The position numbers and the translations under genes are program-made. A stretch of 64,000 nucleotides of DNA from Pelagicoccus albus (GTDB lineage: Bacteria > Verrucomicrobiota > Verrucomicrobiia > Opitutales > Opitutaceae). The stretch is from positions 377,001 to 441,000 of the forward strand of contig NZ_JACHVC010000012.1 of assembly GCF_014230145.1 (NCBI RefSeq), written 5' to 3'. This document shows, piece by piece, positions 54,604 through 63,941 of the stretch. The notes beneath the pieces are model-generated. The model was not told where the DNA came from, did not search any database, and was given only the letters and a program-made list of their open reading frames with translations. Positions within the stretch are counted from its first letter, which is position 1. Each line of letters begins with the position of its first letter.

Positions 54604-54916
54604 GACGAAATGGGTTAACGGTACCGTCACCAACTGCTTGAATCAATGGAGGATGATAGCGCAACTGGGGCATTTCTCTAGCCTGTCCACCAAAATGTCC
54701 CCAGTCCATCAACCTAAGAGATCAAACGTAATTACCGCATCTCAGAGGAACCCACGAGCGAGCAAAGGCAATATCCCAGAAAATCCACTAGAAGAGGTCA
54801 CGCTCGCGATGCGCTCAAGTGAGTTAGACGGGGTTATTATCCCAAAAACAGCTGAGGTGTTGTTGCCATGACTCGGCAAACCTGATCTCATCAGCGCGAA
54901 AAATCACCCGCCCCCC
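54604..54916. other. Divergent intergenic region
   Basis: 313 bases between divergent genes. No regulatory element or small gene could be supported; a 97-codon forward frame at 54578-54871 overlaps the start of the hydrolase gene and lacks any familiar pattern. Confidence 0.4.
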
Positions 54917-55339
54917 ATGGAGACTTTGTCAGAGCTTCTTCCCGACCAAAACCTAATCGTGCAAGTTCACTTCGAATCGTGCACCCTAGCGGAATTCATC
55001 GATCTCCGGAAGGAACAGAAGGCAAACGGCTGGATAAAAAAGGGCGTCAACTCCTTACTGGTCGATCTCTCCGGAGCCCCCAAGGTTAGCCTCGCAGATC
55101 TTAAAACCTATGGGCAATGGGCAGAGGAGAACCTAAAAGAGCTCGCTCGCTCCAAGACTGCAATCATCGTAAACACGCCACAGGCGGCCGCTTTGACCAT
55201 CATGGCTACCTCCGATCTCAAGGGCCAACGGTATATCAAACAGTTTTCGACTTTGAATGCCGCTGTCCGCTGGCTAAACGTTCCCAAAGAAGCGATTCTC
55301 GAACACTTTCCACAATTGGAAGCAGTCGATTTGGATTAA
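54917..55339 (+). CDS. STAS/SpoIIAA-like protein
   Basis: A 140-residue soluble protein with alternating strands and helices: LIVQVHFESCTLAEFIDLRK, SLLVDLSGAPKVSLADLKTY, KTAIIVNTPQAAALTIMATS and a final helix with AVRWLNVPKEAILEHFPQLE. Length, the VDLSGAP strand-turn and the last helix fit the SpoIIAA-like/STAS fold, where such proteins bind regulators or lipids. No anti-sigma factor is adjacent. Single gene. Confidence 0.65.
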   Translation: METLSELLPDQNLIVQVHFESCTLAEFIDLRKEQKANGWIKKGVNSLLVDLSGAPKVSLADLKTYGQWAEENLKELARSKTAIIVNTPQAAALTIMATSDLKGQRYIKQFSTLNAAVRWLNVPKEAILEHFPQLEAVDLD

Positions 55340-55758
55340 GGGAATCGAGCGGAGGCTTCAAACTCTCGGCATTCGAGAAAGTTGGACGACCCAACAGCTG
55401 ACTCATAGCACTCTACTTACCTCTCGAACCCAAAGACGGTTACCATCACTCAGAGTTTCTCCGAATAAGTCAGAAAACAAATACTTAGAGGAATTTCGTG
55501 GGCCTTTTTCAGGTGAGTCGACGAAGGCGATCTATTCGCCTTACCTTCTCCGGCCGAGGAGTTTACGCCCCGTGTCGACAAGATGAAACATTCAGTAAAA
55601 ACTCCCCATACTTCATTGCGGGATCTGACGGACTCCTGTATTGTTCCTTGATTCTCATCTCGGAATCACTTGAGTCACGAGCCTACAAATTCAAACCCAC
55701 GAAGTTCGATACAAGGGGTTTGATTTGACCCTTTCCCGTAACAAGTCGCAGACAATAT
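55340..55758. other. Intergenic region
   Basis: 419 bases between two plus-strand genes. A 76-codon frame (55498-55728) is Arg/Ser-rich and looks like noise. No terminator or promoter was identified with confidence. Confidence 0.4.
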
Positions 55759-56451
55759 ATGAAATTCATTCTAAAGCTCCTGCTTCCACTTTCATTCGTT
55801 AACGTCCTGGTAGCTCAGGTGGAAACGTTCTTCTTTGACACCCCGCTGGCAGCGACCGAGTCGAGCACGGTGCTGGAAACAGGCACCAGCTATCGCGTGC
55901 TGATCACCGGGACTTGGAGCGTCTGGAAGGACCAAAACACATGCGGAGGCACCCCTGAGACCAGCGTTATGTATCCGACTGAAGGGTCGAAAAACGGAAA
56001 AGCCTACGCCGATGCGGGCTACATCTTTGCTTATCCAGAAGAATCCGGCTTATGCGGGGACGATGAGATTCAAATTCCAGCAGCCACTGGCCTCATTTTC
56101 TGGGACGGCAGTGAATGGACACCGCTTCGTCCTTCCCTAGACGAGTACCGCAACGATCACACCTACGAGTACATCATAGTGGGGGCTGGCGAAACGTTCC
56201 AGATCCAGACGCAAGATGACATTCCGGAAGACAACTACGGACAGCTGAAGATCGAAATTTTCGTAGCTCCTTCCGCCGGCATATACTCTTCGAAATCCGA
56301 TAACGTGAAAATCGACTTCGTGGGTGTGCTTCAAACTAGCGAGGACGGTGAACAATGGGAAGATATCTCCCCTCAGCCCGAAAGCCCCTACCTCATTTCC
56401 GAGCCAGAGGAGAAGGCCCTCTTCCGCGTCCGTAAGGAAGAGAGCGAGTAA
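55759..56451 (+). CDS. Small secreted protein with beta-sandwich and S-x-D-x-x-x-W module
   Basis: A 230-residue protein with a signal peptide (FILKLLLPLSFVNVLVAQ). A beta-rich domain follows (ESSTVLETGTSYRVLITGTW, then YEYIIVGAGETFQIQTQDDI). The C-terminal piece LQTSEDGEQWEDISPQPESP ... ALFRVRKEE has the layout of the module found in neighbours. The main domain resembles carbohydrate-binding lectin sandwiches (PA-IL-like), which is a tentative reading. Probably extracellular. Confidence 0.6.
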   Translation: MKFILKLLLPLSFVNVLVAQVETFFFDTPLAATESSTVLETGTSYRVLITGTWSVWKDQNTCGGTPETSVMYPTEGSKNGKAYADAGYIFAYPEESGLCGDDEIQIPAATGLIFWDGSEWTPLRPSLDEYRNDHTYEYIIVGAGETFQIQTQDDIPEDNYGQLKIEIFVAPSAGIYSSKSDNVKIDFVGVLQTSEDGEQWEDISPQPESPYLISEPEEKALFRVRKEESE

Positions 56452-56487
56452 TCTTCGCCCCGAATTGGCACCTTTCTCGATATAAAC

Positions 56488-58161
56488 TCAAGCGAGGTGC
56501 TCTGACAAACGCAGCGAAAGGGCGGCGAGGGAGCGAACCGGGTTCGCCGCCGTGCTGATTGGCATAACCGACATATCGCAAACGTAGAGCCCCGGAGCGT
56601 TCCGGACCTGCAAGTTTTCGTCGACCACAGAATCATCGCTGAAACTGGACTCCGAGCGGGCCGCTTTCCACGGCATCCGCAAGGTTCCGCATGCGTGGTG
56701 TACCGTGCCCCAACCGAAGGGCCACTGCTGGCCAAAACCGCCCCCGTAATCGCCGGTAAGCGTTTCGAGGCCATTGAACAGGCCAAAAATGCGGTCCCTC
56801 GTCGCATTGAGAAGATTGAAAAAGTCCTGCGGGCTCTTTTGCCACCCAGCCACCTTCGGGAACCGGTTCTGCAAAAGATGGTCCAGGTCCGAGAAACGCC
56901 TGAAACGAATCTCCGGGGTGTATCCATCATCCCAGCGCGATAGAATTCCGTTTTCGTCATCCAGACAGTTCGCGAAACTGTATTTTAAGTCGATCCGCGT
57001 CTTGGCAAAATTGTCGACTGCCGGGAGAGAGGATGGATCGTTGTTCCTCAAGTGCCAATATTCGTGATTGATATTCATCTCCACGTTAAAGGGCAAATCG
57101 ATATGGCCGCTGGCATCCGTAAGCCCCCGGGAGTAGAAGATAATTTTGGCGTGGTCATGTCGCGTCAGAGGTATCGCAGGCCCTCCACCCAAGGATGAAA
57201 CGTAAGCTTGCGACTCCCCGCTTACAGGATGGTCAGTCAGACCGAAGCCGACCTTCTGACGCACCGGTTCGGCGAAATTCTGGTAGGCAGAGGAACGATT
57301 TATCAGTTTGGGACTCTCGACGGAACCTGCGGCAACAATGACCTGAGGAGCGTAAAAACTTCTTTGCCCGCCATCGAGGGTGTTAGTGGTGCGGACTTCG
57401 TGCCAACCGAAAGGCACATCGAAGACGCCTTCGACAAAAGAGTTTAGCTTGATGAAAAGACCGTTGCCCTCCTGCGGAGCGCCCGGCGTCAAACCCACTT
57501 GATTAATCAAAAGCTCCGCCGTGTTAAAGACTCCTGTTGGCTCGTCGAAAAAGGCGTCCCGCGGTGTTCCATCTGGATACAGGTAAGGCTGGTGCAGAGC
57601 CCGCGGAGTTTGTTCGATTACAAAATCATCGTTCAGGCTACTGCTACGGAATCGCTGTACTAGCTCCTCCGCCTTGGAGCCGAGCGATATGGACTCGTTC
57701 ATCCGCTCGCCGGCCAAGGAAAAATAGCTAGCGGAAAAGTCGTCCCTCACAGACTGCGGAAAGTAGTCGATCTCCCAATCCTGAGCCTGGGGAATCAAAC
57801 CGGACCAGAAGATCGAACGCCCTCCGAACCCCATCTGAGGGGTTCCTCCAATGAAGTGCCCAGGCAATGGATACGGCCTAAAGCAGTCCGCTCCAAAATG
57901 ATTAGCAACCGAGAAGTTTGGTATCCGGCTAATATTGTAGACATGCGTCGGGTAGAGGAAAGATCCAGTCTCCAGCACCAAGATCCTCTTATCATGACCC
58001 ACTCGATCGGCCAAGTCGTCCGCCAATATCCCGCCCCCGATCCCCGAGCCGATTATGATGAAATCGAAATCCGGATTCGATCCGTCGTAGTCTCGAATCA
58101 AACGGGTATGGGACTGAGGCCGCTCAGTCACCATATTCGCATAGTTGTTGCGGAAAGCCAT
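56488..58161 (-). CDS. GMC-family oxidoreductase
   Basis: A 557-residue FAD enzyme. DFIIIGSGIGGGILADDLAD near residues 33-52 is the FAD-binding loop, and VLETGSF ends strand 2. The C-terminal block VHHACGTLRMPW ... LYVCDMSVMPISTAANPVRS holds the usual His and Asn active-site positions of glucose-methanol-choline oxidoreductases. It would oxidise an alcohol or sugar; the electron acceptor is not clear. No signal peptide is seen. It is convergent with the small secreted protein gene. Confidence 0.85.
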   Translation of the reverse strand: MAFRNNYANMVTERPQSHTRLIRDYDGSNPDFDFIIIGSGIGGGILADDLADRVGHDKRILVLETGSFLYPTHVYNISRIPNFSVANHFGADCFRPYPLPGHFIGGTPQMGFGGRSIFWSGLIPQAQDWEIDYFPQSVRDDFSASYFSLAGERMNESISLGSKAEELVQRFRSSSLNDDFVIEQTPRALHQPYLYPDGTPRDAFFDEPTGVFNTAELLINQVGLTPGAPQEGNGLFIKLNSFVEGVFDVPFGWHEVRTTNTLDGGQRSFYAPQVIVAAGSVESPKLINRSSAYQNFAEPVRQKVGFGLTDHPVSGESQAYVSSLGGGPAIPLTRHDHAKIIFYSRGLTDASGHIDLPFNVEMNINHEYWHLRNNDPSSLPAVDNFAKTRIDLKYSFANCLDDENGILSRWDDGYTPEIRFRRFSDLDHLLQNRFPKVAGWQKSPQDFFNLLNATRDRIFGLFNGLETLTGDYGGGFGQQWPFGWGTVHHACGTLRMPWKAARSESSFSDDSVVDENLQVRNAPGLYVCDMSVMPISTAANPVRSLAALSLRLSEHLA

Positions 58162-58343
58162 AGCGAGTTGGGTTGGGGTGGATAGGACGAAACCTCAGGA
58201 GCAATCGCTGTACCCACACTACCTCACTCGCCTCAAACTACCTGAGAACACGTATGAACTGAGTGCCCATCATTAGAATTACTCTTACTTATCCTGCTCA
58301 TTAGCTGCGGAATTGACAGGCAACTGCTCTATTCTACTCTGCC

Positions 58344-58847
58344 GTGATGATTTCGTGGAGATTGCGGCCTAGTTTTCGGCAGGAGCTCGATGCGGGCAGC
58401 GAAGAGGCCCAAGAGCGGATCGTAAATCACGTACAAAGCCAGCATCCGAACTTCGAAGTGAAACGGTATCCTGGCTTCGTCTGCTTGAGAATCCCCGAGA
58501 AGGACCGGCATTTTTGGTCGCCGCGGCTTCACATCGGACTGGAAGCCGACCAATCGGGGCACACCTTGGTGCGAGGCACCTTCGGGCCAAACGCCAACCT
58601 TTGGTCCCTCTATCTCTACGGCTATCTCATCATCGGCCTGATCGGGATGTTTTCCGGCATGTTCGGGCTCTGCCAGCTTTACGTCGGCATGTCGGCTTGG
58701 GGGCTTTGGGTCTTTTCCGGAATGCTCGTTCTCGCCCTTGCGATGTACCTGGCATCTCGATTCGGCCAGAGGATCGCGATACCGCAGTCCGAATTGCTGG
58801 AGAGAATCTACGTCGAAGCCACCGGCAAAGAAATAGAGGTCCACTAA
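58344..58847 (+). CDS. Hypothetical two-helix membrane protein
   Basis: A 167-residue protein. The N-terminal 85 residues are soluble (RQELDAGSEEAQERIVNHVQ), followed by two hydrophobic helices (YLIIGLIGMFSGMFGLCQLY and WVFSGMLVLALAMYLA) and a short C-terminal helix (SELLERIYVEATGKEIEVH). I do not recognise a family. The two neighbouring genes on the left run the other way, so it has its own promoter. Confidence 0.65.
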   Translation: MMISWRLRPSFRQELDAGSEEAQERIVNHVQSQHPNFEVKRYPGFVCLRIPEKDRHFWSPRLHIGLEADQSGHTLVRGTFGPNANLWSLYLYGYLIIGLIGMFSGMFGLCQLYVGMSAWGLWVFSGMLVLALAMYLASRFGQRIAIPQSELLERIYVEATGKEIEVH

Positions 58848-59041
58848 GGACCTTATTTCATCCAAACGGGCTTAGAAGAGATTCAAGCAAAGGGAGAGGT
58901 TCTCCCGCGCACTAAAATCGTACTGTCCCCAAACGGTTTAGTACCAGACCGTCGACTTTGGCCCCCAAGCAAAATAGGGTTTGAGAATCAGGTCGCGCAC
59001 ACCCATGAGCGGCTCCAGACAGAAACGCCCCCCCCACACCT

Positions 59042-60001
59042 ATGAAAAAAACGATCACATTGCTCGCTTTCACTTTCGCAACTGCCTTGGCAAGTGCTTC
59101 CAACCCCATCGTTACCGATGTCTTCACCGCAGACCCTGCTGCCATCGTACACGAGGGTACCGTCTACATCTACACCGGCCATGACGAAGCAGAGCCCAAC
59201 AAGCACTACGCCATGAAGGATTGGCTGTGCTTCTCCTCGCAGGATATGAAGACGTGGACCGCCCATGGTCCTATCCTCGCAGTCAAAGATTTCGCATGGG
59301 CAAAATCAGACGCCTATGCGGCCCATGTAACGGAGAAAGACGGTAAGTTCTACTGGTTCGTATCCACTAGGCACGCCGACGATCAAAACCATCGGGGCAT
59401 GGGCATAGGAGTCGCGGTTTCCGATTCCCCCACAGGCCCCTTCGAGGACGCTCGTGGCAGCGCACTGATTACCTCGGATATGACTCCCAAGGGCGAGCAC
59501 TCCTGGGAAGACATCGACCCTGCAGTCTTCATCGACAAAGACGGGACGCCTTGGCTTTTCTGGGGCAATGTCAATTGCTACTACGTGAAGCTGAAGCCAA
59601 ACATGATCGAGCTCGACGGGCCTATCATGGAAGTCGAGGGATTAGAGAACTTCACCGAAGCTCCCTGGATTCACGAAAAGAACGGTCTCTATTACCTGAG
59701 CTACGCCAGTGGTTTCCCAGAGAAGATTTCCTACGCCACCGCTCCATCAATCGAGGGCCCTTGGACCTCACGAGGCTTGCTCGCAGAAGGCGCTTTCAAC
59801 TCCAATACAATCCATCAGTCCATCATCGAATTTGAGGAACAGTGGTACTTCATTTATCACAACGGATCCATTCAGCATCCAAATACTGGAGACAGCTACC
59901 GTCGCTCCGTCTGTATTGACTACCTGTATCACAATCCAGACGGCACGATTCAGAGCATCGTCCAAACGACTGAGGGAACTGACCTACCGCCACGGCAATA
60001 G
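59042..60001 (+). CDS. Secreted glycoside hydrolase family 43 enzyme
   Basis: A 319-residue protein with a signal peptide (TITLLAFTFATALASAS). A five-bladed propeller domain shows the GH43 catalytic triad: base Asp31 (FTADPAAIVHEG), pKa-modulating Asp159 (EDIDPAVFIDKDG) and acid Glu206 (FTEAPWIHEKNG). These enzymes release arabinose or xylose from plant or algal polysaccharides, and this compact form is often an arabinosidase or xylosidase. It is exported to the periplasm or outside. A single gene; the PPK2 gene follows after 124 bases. Confidence 0.88.
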   Translation: MKKTITLLAFTFATALASASNPIVTDVFTADPAAIVHEGTVYIYTGHDEAEPNKHYAMKDWLCFSSQDMKTWTAHGPILAVKDFAWAKSDAYAAHVTEKDGKFYWFVSTRHADDQNHRGMGIGVAVSDSPTGPFEDARGSALITSDMTPKGEHSWEDIDPAVFIDKDGTPWLFWGNVNCYYVKLKPNMIELDGPIMEVEGLENFTEAPWIHEKNGLYYLSYASGFPEKISYATAPSIEGPWTSRGLLAEGAFNSNTIHQSIIEFEEQWYFIYHNGSIQHPNTGDSYRRSVCIDYLYHNPDGTIQSIVQTTEGTDLPPRQ

Positions 60002-60125
60002 CCGACCGCGGAGTGCAAAACCCATTAGCGTTACAAAAGCGTCACCAAGGAAAAGGTTGGCGCCTTGTGAGCGTTTGACCATGTTGATCTCCAAGCGCTT
60101 CAGGCTGCTTCCGACGCTCGCTAAT

Positions 60126-61058
60126 ATGGACAAAGAAAACAAACCTCCCCTCAGCATCTTCTACGACGAAAAATCCATCGAAAAGATTCGCGACGAATTC
60201 TTCGACCATATGGATGAAGAGCTGGAGATGCAGCTATTTGAGGCGGATGAAGAAAACGCGGGACCGGATGCGAGCAGCGAGGAAAAGGAATTTCGCAGAC
60301 GATACTTCCGGGAACTGCATCGGATGCAGGTCGAGCTGGTGAAGCTGCAGGATTGGGTGGTCGCCAACAAGAAGAAGATAGTAATCCTATTCGAAGGAAG
60401 AGACTCAGCCGGTAAGGGCGGAGTAATATCCCGAATCACCCAGCGCCTAAATCCTCGTGTCTGCCGCATCGCCGCCCTTCCAGCTCCCAACGACCGCGAA
60501 CGCACGCAATGGTATTTCCAACGCTACGTGCAGCACCTACCGGCCGCCGGGGAAATCGTTCTATTCGACCGTAGCTGGTACAACCGCGCAGGCGTGGAAC
60601 GAGTGATGGGCTTCTGTACCGACGAGGAGCTCGAGGAGTTCTTCCGCACCGTCGGCCAATTCGAAGGCATGCTGATGGGCTCGGGAATCCAGCTGATAAA
60701 ATACTGGTTTTCAATCACCGATGAGGAGCAGGTCTACCGTTTCAAGGCACGCATTCACGACCCGCTTAAGCGCTGGAAACTAAGCCCCATGGACTTGGAA
60801 TCGCGTCGACGCTGGGAGCACTACACTTGGGCGAAAGAAGAGATGTTTAACCACACCCATTCAGACGAGTCGCCTTGGTGGGTCGTTCCGGCGGACAACA
60901 AGAAGAAAGCGCGGCTTAACTGCATGTCTCACCTCCTGAGCCAAGTTCCCTACCAAGAGGTACCTCACCAAGAGGTAAACCTACCCCCGCGTGAGCGCCA
61001 CGAGGATTATGAACGAAACGAGCTACCGCGGGAAGTAATAGTACCGCAGATCTACTAG
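60126..61058 (+). CDS. ppk2: Polyphosphate kinase 2 family protein
   Basis: A 310-residue enzyme with Walker A FEGRDSAGKGG (residues 89-99), Walker B LFDRSWYNRAGVE with Asp148, and the lid and C-terminal blocks DLESRRRWEHYTWAKEEMFN and PWWVVPADNKKKARLN. It transfers phosphate between polyphosphate and nucleotides (ADP or GDP to triphosphates). The frame is open upstream to 59709, but those residues overlap the GH43 gene and look random, so the ATG at 60126 is used; an ATG at 60081 is possible. It converges on the glycosyltransferase gene. Confidence 0.92.
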   Translation: MDKENKPPLSIFYDEKSIEKIRDEFFDHMDEELEMQLFEADEENAGPDASSEEKEFRRRYFRELHRMQVELVKLQDWVVANKKKIVILFEGRDSAGKGGVISRITQRLNPRVCRIAALPAPNDRERTQWYFQRYVQHLPAAGEIVLFDRSWYNRAGVERVMGFCTDEELEEFFRTVGQFEGMLMGSGIQLIKYWFSITDEEQVYRFKARIHDPLKRWKLSPMDLESRRRWEHYTWAKEEMFNHTHSDESPWWVVPADNKKKARLNCMSHLLSQVPYQEVPHQEVNLPPRERHEDYERNELPREVIVPQIY

Positions 61059-61076
61059 CGAATCCGTCGTTTCGTA

Positions 61077-61095
61077 CTTGTATTTTAAATACAAG
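61077..61095. terminator. Possible bidirectional hairpin between convergent genes
   Basis: CTTGTATTT-T-AAATACAAG is a perfect nine-base inverted repeat between the ppk2 and glycosyltransferase stops. AT-rich, with only short T runs on each strand. Confidence 0.4.
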
Positions 61096-61132
61096 CTTTG
61101 AACCCGAAATATAACCGAGCTCAAGTCAGCTA

Positions 61133-62074
61133 TCAAGCCGAGTTGGTTTCCCTCAACACCTGACGTAGGACCTGTGCCGAGCGCAGCTGATTCCTCAGGT
61201 AAAATATCCGCTTATCGCGTGGCTTATCGTAGATCGCATCCGTCGCGGCATCTTCAAGGTGAAGAATCTCCACGTCCGGGCTGTAAAGTGTTTTCAGCCC
61301 GGATCGCCTCACTTGCACAAACAGAATCTCTTCTTCCATGAACATAAAGGTCCGTGGATCCAAGCCGTCAAACCTCTCGGTAAACAACGGGGAAAAGATC
61401 AGGCAGCATCCGTGAAGCTGCACGTTCTCGCGGTGAGCGTCCTCGCTCATTTCTTTAACAGGGGTTTGCGTCGAGGATGCTTCAAAAGGATCCGCTTCTG
61501 GAGCCGGTTTGATAACTTGCATCAACTTGCGTTTCAAAGCGGGAAGCAGCTTCTCTACGCGAAAATAATGCCGCCACAAATGCTTGCGATTTAAACGGCA
61601 AACCCGATCCAACCACTCGGTCGAGCTGAAGGTACTCGGACCGGGATTGCAATTCGGGCTATCGTCGTTGGTTTCAATACGCGGCCCGAGGACTGCAAAA
61701 TCGTATTTTTGGTACTCCCGCTCTATAACACTCAAGAAATCATCTTGGATCATCAGAGTGTCGTTGTTGAGCATCACGATGAAACGCGCGTTCAACTCGT
61801 TCTTGGCATAGTCGTACCCGAGATTGTTACCTCGCGCGAACCCGAGATTCTTCTCCGACTGCAAAACAGTGACACGCTTTCTTCTACGATAAAGCTTCTT
61901 GAGCCTATCGCCCGATCCATTCGGTGAAGCATTATCCACGATCACGATAGCGTAGTGCTCTGTATCCACCTTCTCCCTGATGGACCTCACACACGCCTCG
62001 GTCTCTTCCATCACCTGATAATGCAATATCACAAAACAGATGTCGGTTCCAAATCTAGCCTCCCTCGTATTCAT
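61133..62074 (-). CDS. GT2-family glycosyltransferase
   Basis: A 313-residue enzyme of the rhamnosyltransferase-like GT2 group. Strand 1 CFVILHYQVMEETEACVRSI, VIVDNASPNGSGDRLKKLY, NLGFARGNNLGYDYAK and MLNNDTLM (the DxD-like metal site) are all present; MEEEILFVQVRRSGLKTLYS follows in the acceptor half. It adds a sugar to a cell-surface glycan. The ATG at 62074 has a GGGA before it and is preferred over 62131. No other glycan genes are adjacent. Confidence 0.85.
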   Translation of the reverse strand: MNTREARFGTDICFVILHYQVMEETEACVRSIREKVDTEHYAIVIVDNASPNGSGDRLKKLYRRRKRVTVLQSEKNLGFARGNNLGYDYAKNELNARFIVMLNNDTLMIQDDFLSVIEREYQKYDFAVLGPRIETNDDSPNCNPGPSTFSSTEWLDRVCRLNRKHLWRHYFRVEKLLPALKRKLMQVIKPAPEADPFEASSTQTPVKEMSEDAHRENVQLHGCCLIFSPLFTERFDGLDPRTFMFMEEEILFVQVRRSGLKTLYSPDVEILHLEDAATDAIYDKPRDKRIFYLRNQLRSAQVLRQVLRETNSA

Positions 62075-62373
62075 AATGCGTTTCCCACGCAGGGACCATG
62101 CTAGCCCCTTAAAGATCCGCTCATTTCCCAAGAAAATTCAACGAATTAGCGAGAATTATCTTCAGTCGCAAACAATGTTCAAAGTTCGACTCCGCTGAAT
62201 CCGTAAATCCACTACAGTAAATCTACAATGAAATGGAGAATATCGCCTAAGGTGGGAACAAAACAGGAAGTCATAATCATTGCGCAGTGCCCTATTGCGC
62301 TTAAAATACCACTGCAGAACGCAACTCTTTTGCCGACGCTTCTTCTGCTATCCCGCCAGCCCTTACTTCAAAA

Positions 62374-62793
62374 ATGAATTGTGATCTCAAGCGACAGCTA
62401 ACCATCTCTCTAGAAAACCGCCCGGGGGTTCTCTCGCGCGTAGCCAAAACGCTCGCAGCGCACTCGGTCAACATCAGGGGCATCTGCGTTCAAGACAGCG
62501 TAGAGCAAGGCGTAGTTCGCCTGCTAGCGGAACCCTGGGAGGAAGCCTTGCAGACACTACAGGAAGCAGGCTTCCACCCTGTGCAAGCTGACGTGGTGGA
62601 ACTCGAAACGCACTCCGTTCCGGGAGCGCTAGGCATGATAGCCGGAGCACTGGGGGCAGAGGGAATAAATATCGAATACGCCTATGGCACCGAACCGGTC
62701 GGTGGAGCGAGCTCCATGTCTATCGTAGTAAAAGTCTCCCAGAGCGAACGAGCGGTTGAAGTGATCAAGTCATTCGAGCTGCCGAGCGAATGA
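62374..62793 (+). CDS. Tandem ACT-domain regulatory protein
   Basis: A 139-residue protein made of two ACT domains: RQLTISLENRPGVLSRVAKT with VNIRGICVQDSVEQGVV, then LETHSVPGALGMIAGALGAE with GINIEYAYGTEPVGGASSMS. Such small proteins bind amino acids and modulate enzymes. Its stop overlaps the next gene's start by four bases, so it may regulate that product. Confidence 0.8.
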   Translation: MNCDLKRQLTISLENRPGVLSRVAKTLAAHSVNIRGICVQDSVEQGVVRLLAEPWEEALQTLQEAGFHPVQADVVELETHSVPGALGMIAGALGAEGINIEYAYGTEPVGGASSMSIVVKVSQSERAVEVIKSFELPSE

Positions 62794-63941
62794 AAAGCCT
62801 TCCCAACGAAAAGATAGGGATCCTGCCGGCGGGAGCCCTAGGCGTGGCCTTTGCCGCCCACCTATCTTCAGGGTTCCAAAACTCAGAAGGAATCTTTTTC
62901 CTGCCTCGCAGCGATTCGAAATCGCTTAAGTATCCCCAAATCGAATACGAACTTCTCCTCGAGACCGCCAATGGAGTGGAATCCGTGAAAACGCCCCCAT
63001 CCGTCCTGCCTCCGCTACCGGAGCTGGAAGGCGAACCGCCGGGCATCATCTTGGCCGGCCCCATGCCAGACCAACTCTTCTGCGTCCTGCGTGACTTGGT
63101 GGAGTGGCTGACTCAAACGACCTCCCGCTTCGATCTGGATACCGCTGTCGAGAATTCGCCGATCCTCGTGATGACTTCCAACGGGATATATTTTCAACGC
63201 CTTCGTCGTTACTTTTTGGAGATACTGGAAGAGGCCGAGATGCTTGGTTCCTTGCCCGACCTTTGGCCCGACAAGATGCCGATACTCGTAGGCAAGCTTC
63301 TACGGGGAGTCACCATCCAAACTGGACTTAGAAAGGGGTCCGGTTCGCAAGCGATCTACCGACCGGGACCTTCCGGCAGAACGACTCTAGTAGGAGGAGA
63401 CGCAGAAGTGAGAGAAGCGGTGCGCGCCCATTTACAACGTAAAGGCATGCTGGTCAGCGCAAACAACCAAGCAAACCCGACTCGCATAGAATTCGATAAG
63501 GCGACCGTTAATCTAGCGGGCAACCTGTTCGGGCAAATTCTTTCCATAGACGAGGATGGAGCGTTCCAAAAGATCACTATCGCAGAAACCCACCAGCTCC
63601 TCCCCCCATCACGTATGCAACGCCTAGTGGAAACCTTGGTTTCAATCGGTAAGGCAGTCAGAGCCTACCCTTCAAATTATCAAAGCTCCGAATCTTTCGA
63701 ATTCCTCGAAAAAGCGACTGCGGAGCACGCCTCCCATGTGGCGAGCAGCGTCCAACTTCTGGAGGCTCGTATCAACGACCGAAGCCTGAGAGCCGAGCTC
63801 CCCCCTACCGAGGCTTGGCTTCTGGAACCGCTCCTAAACTTCGCTCGGGCTAAGAATCTCGAAGAGGAGGAAGCATTCCTAACTTCGCTCAAAGAGCAGC
63901 TCATCACTGCATTTAAGCGAGCCATTGCCTATTTTCGCTAG
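62790..63941 (+). CDS. Rossmann-like protein, ketopantoate-reductase-like N-terminus
   Basis: A 383-residue protein. The N-terminus KIGILPAGALGVAFAAHLSS resembles the dinucleotide loop of ketopantoate reductases (G-x-G-x-x-G region, here with P-A-G-A-L-G), and GIILAGPMPDQLFCVLRDLV may be the next strand. The C-terminal half is helical (SMEQ-poor, with FLEKATAEHASHVASSVQLL), as in 6-phosphogluconate-type dehydrogenases. Key reductase residues are not obvious, so the reaction is uncertain. Translationally coupled to the ACT-domain gene by a four-base overlap. Confidence 0.6.
   Translation: MKSLPNEKIGILPAGALGVAFAAHLSSGFQNSEGIFFLPRSDSKSLKYPQIEYELLLETANGVESVKTPPSVLPPLPELEGEPPGIILAGPMPDQLFCVLRDLVEWLTQTTSRFDLDTAVENSPILVMTSNGIYFQRLRRYFLEILEEAEMLGSLPDLWPDKMPILVGKLLRGVTIQTGLRKGSGSQAIYRPGPSGRTTLVGGDAEVREAVRAHLQRKGMLVSANNQANPTRIEFDKATVNLAGNLFGQILSIDEDGAFQKITIAETHQLLPPSRMQRLVETLVSIGKAVRAYPSNYQSSESFEFLEKATAEHASHVASSVQLLEARINDRSLRAELPPTEAWLLEPLLNFARAKNLEEEEAFLTSLKEQLITAFKRAIAYFR

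Noticed and set aside
55498-55728. 76-codon frame in the gap before the secreted protein gene
   Set aside because: Arg/Ser-rich composition, no ribosome site and no recognisable pattern.
59709-60125. N-terminal extension of the PPK2 frame
   Set aside because: It overlaps the GH43 coding sequence in another frame and shows no PPK2 similarity.
62228-62377. 48-codon frame before the ACT-domain gene
   Set aside because: No ribosome site, overlaps the next start, and its composition looks random.
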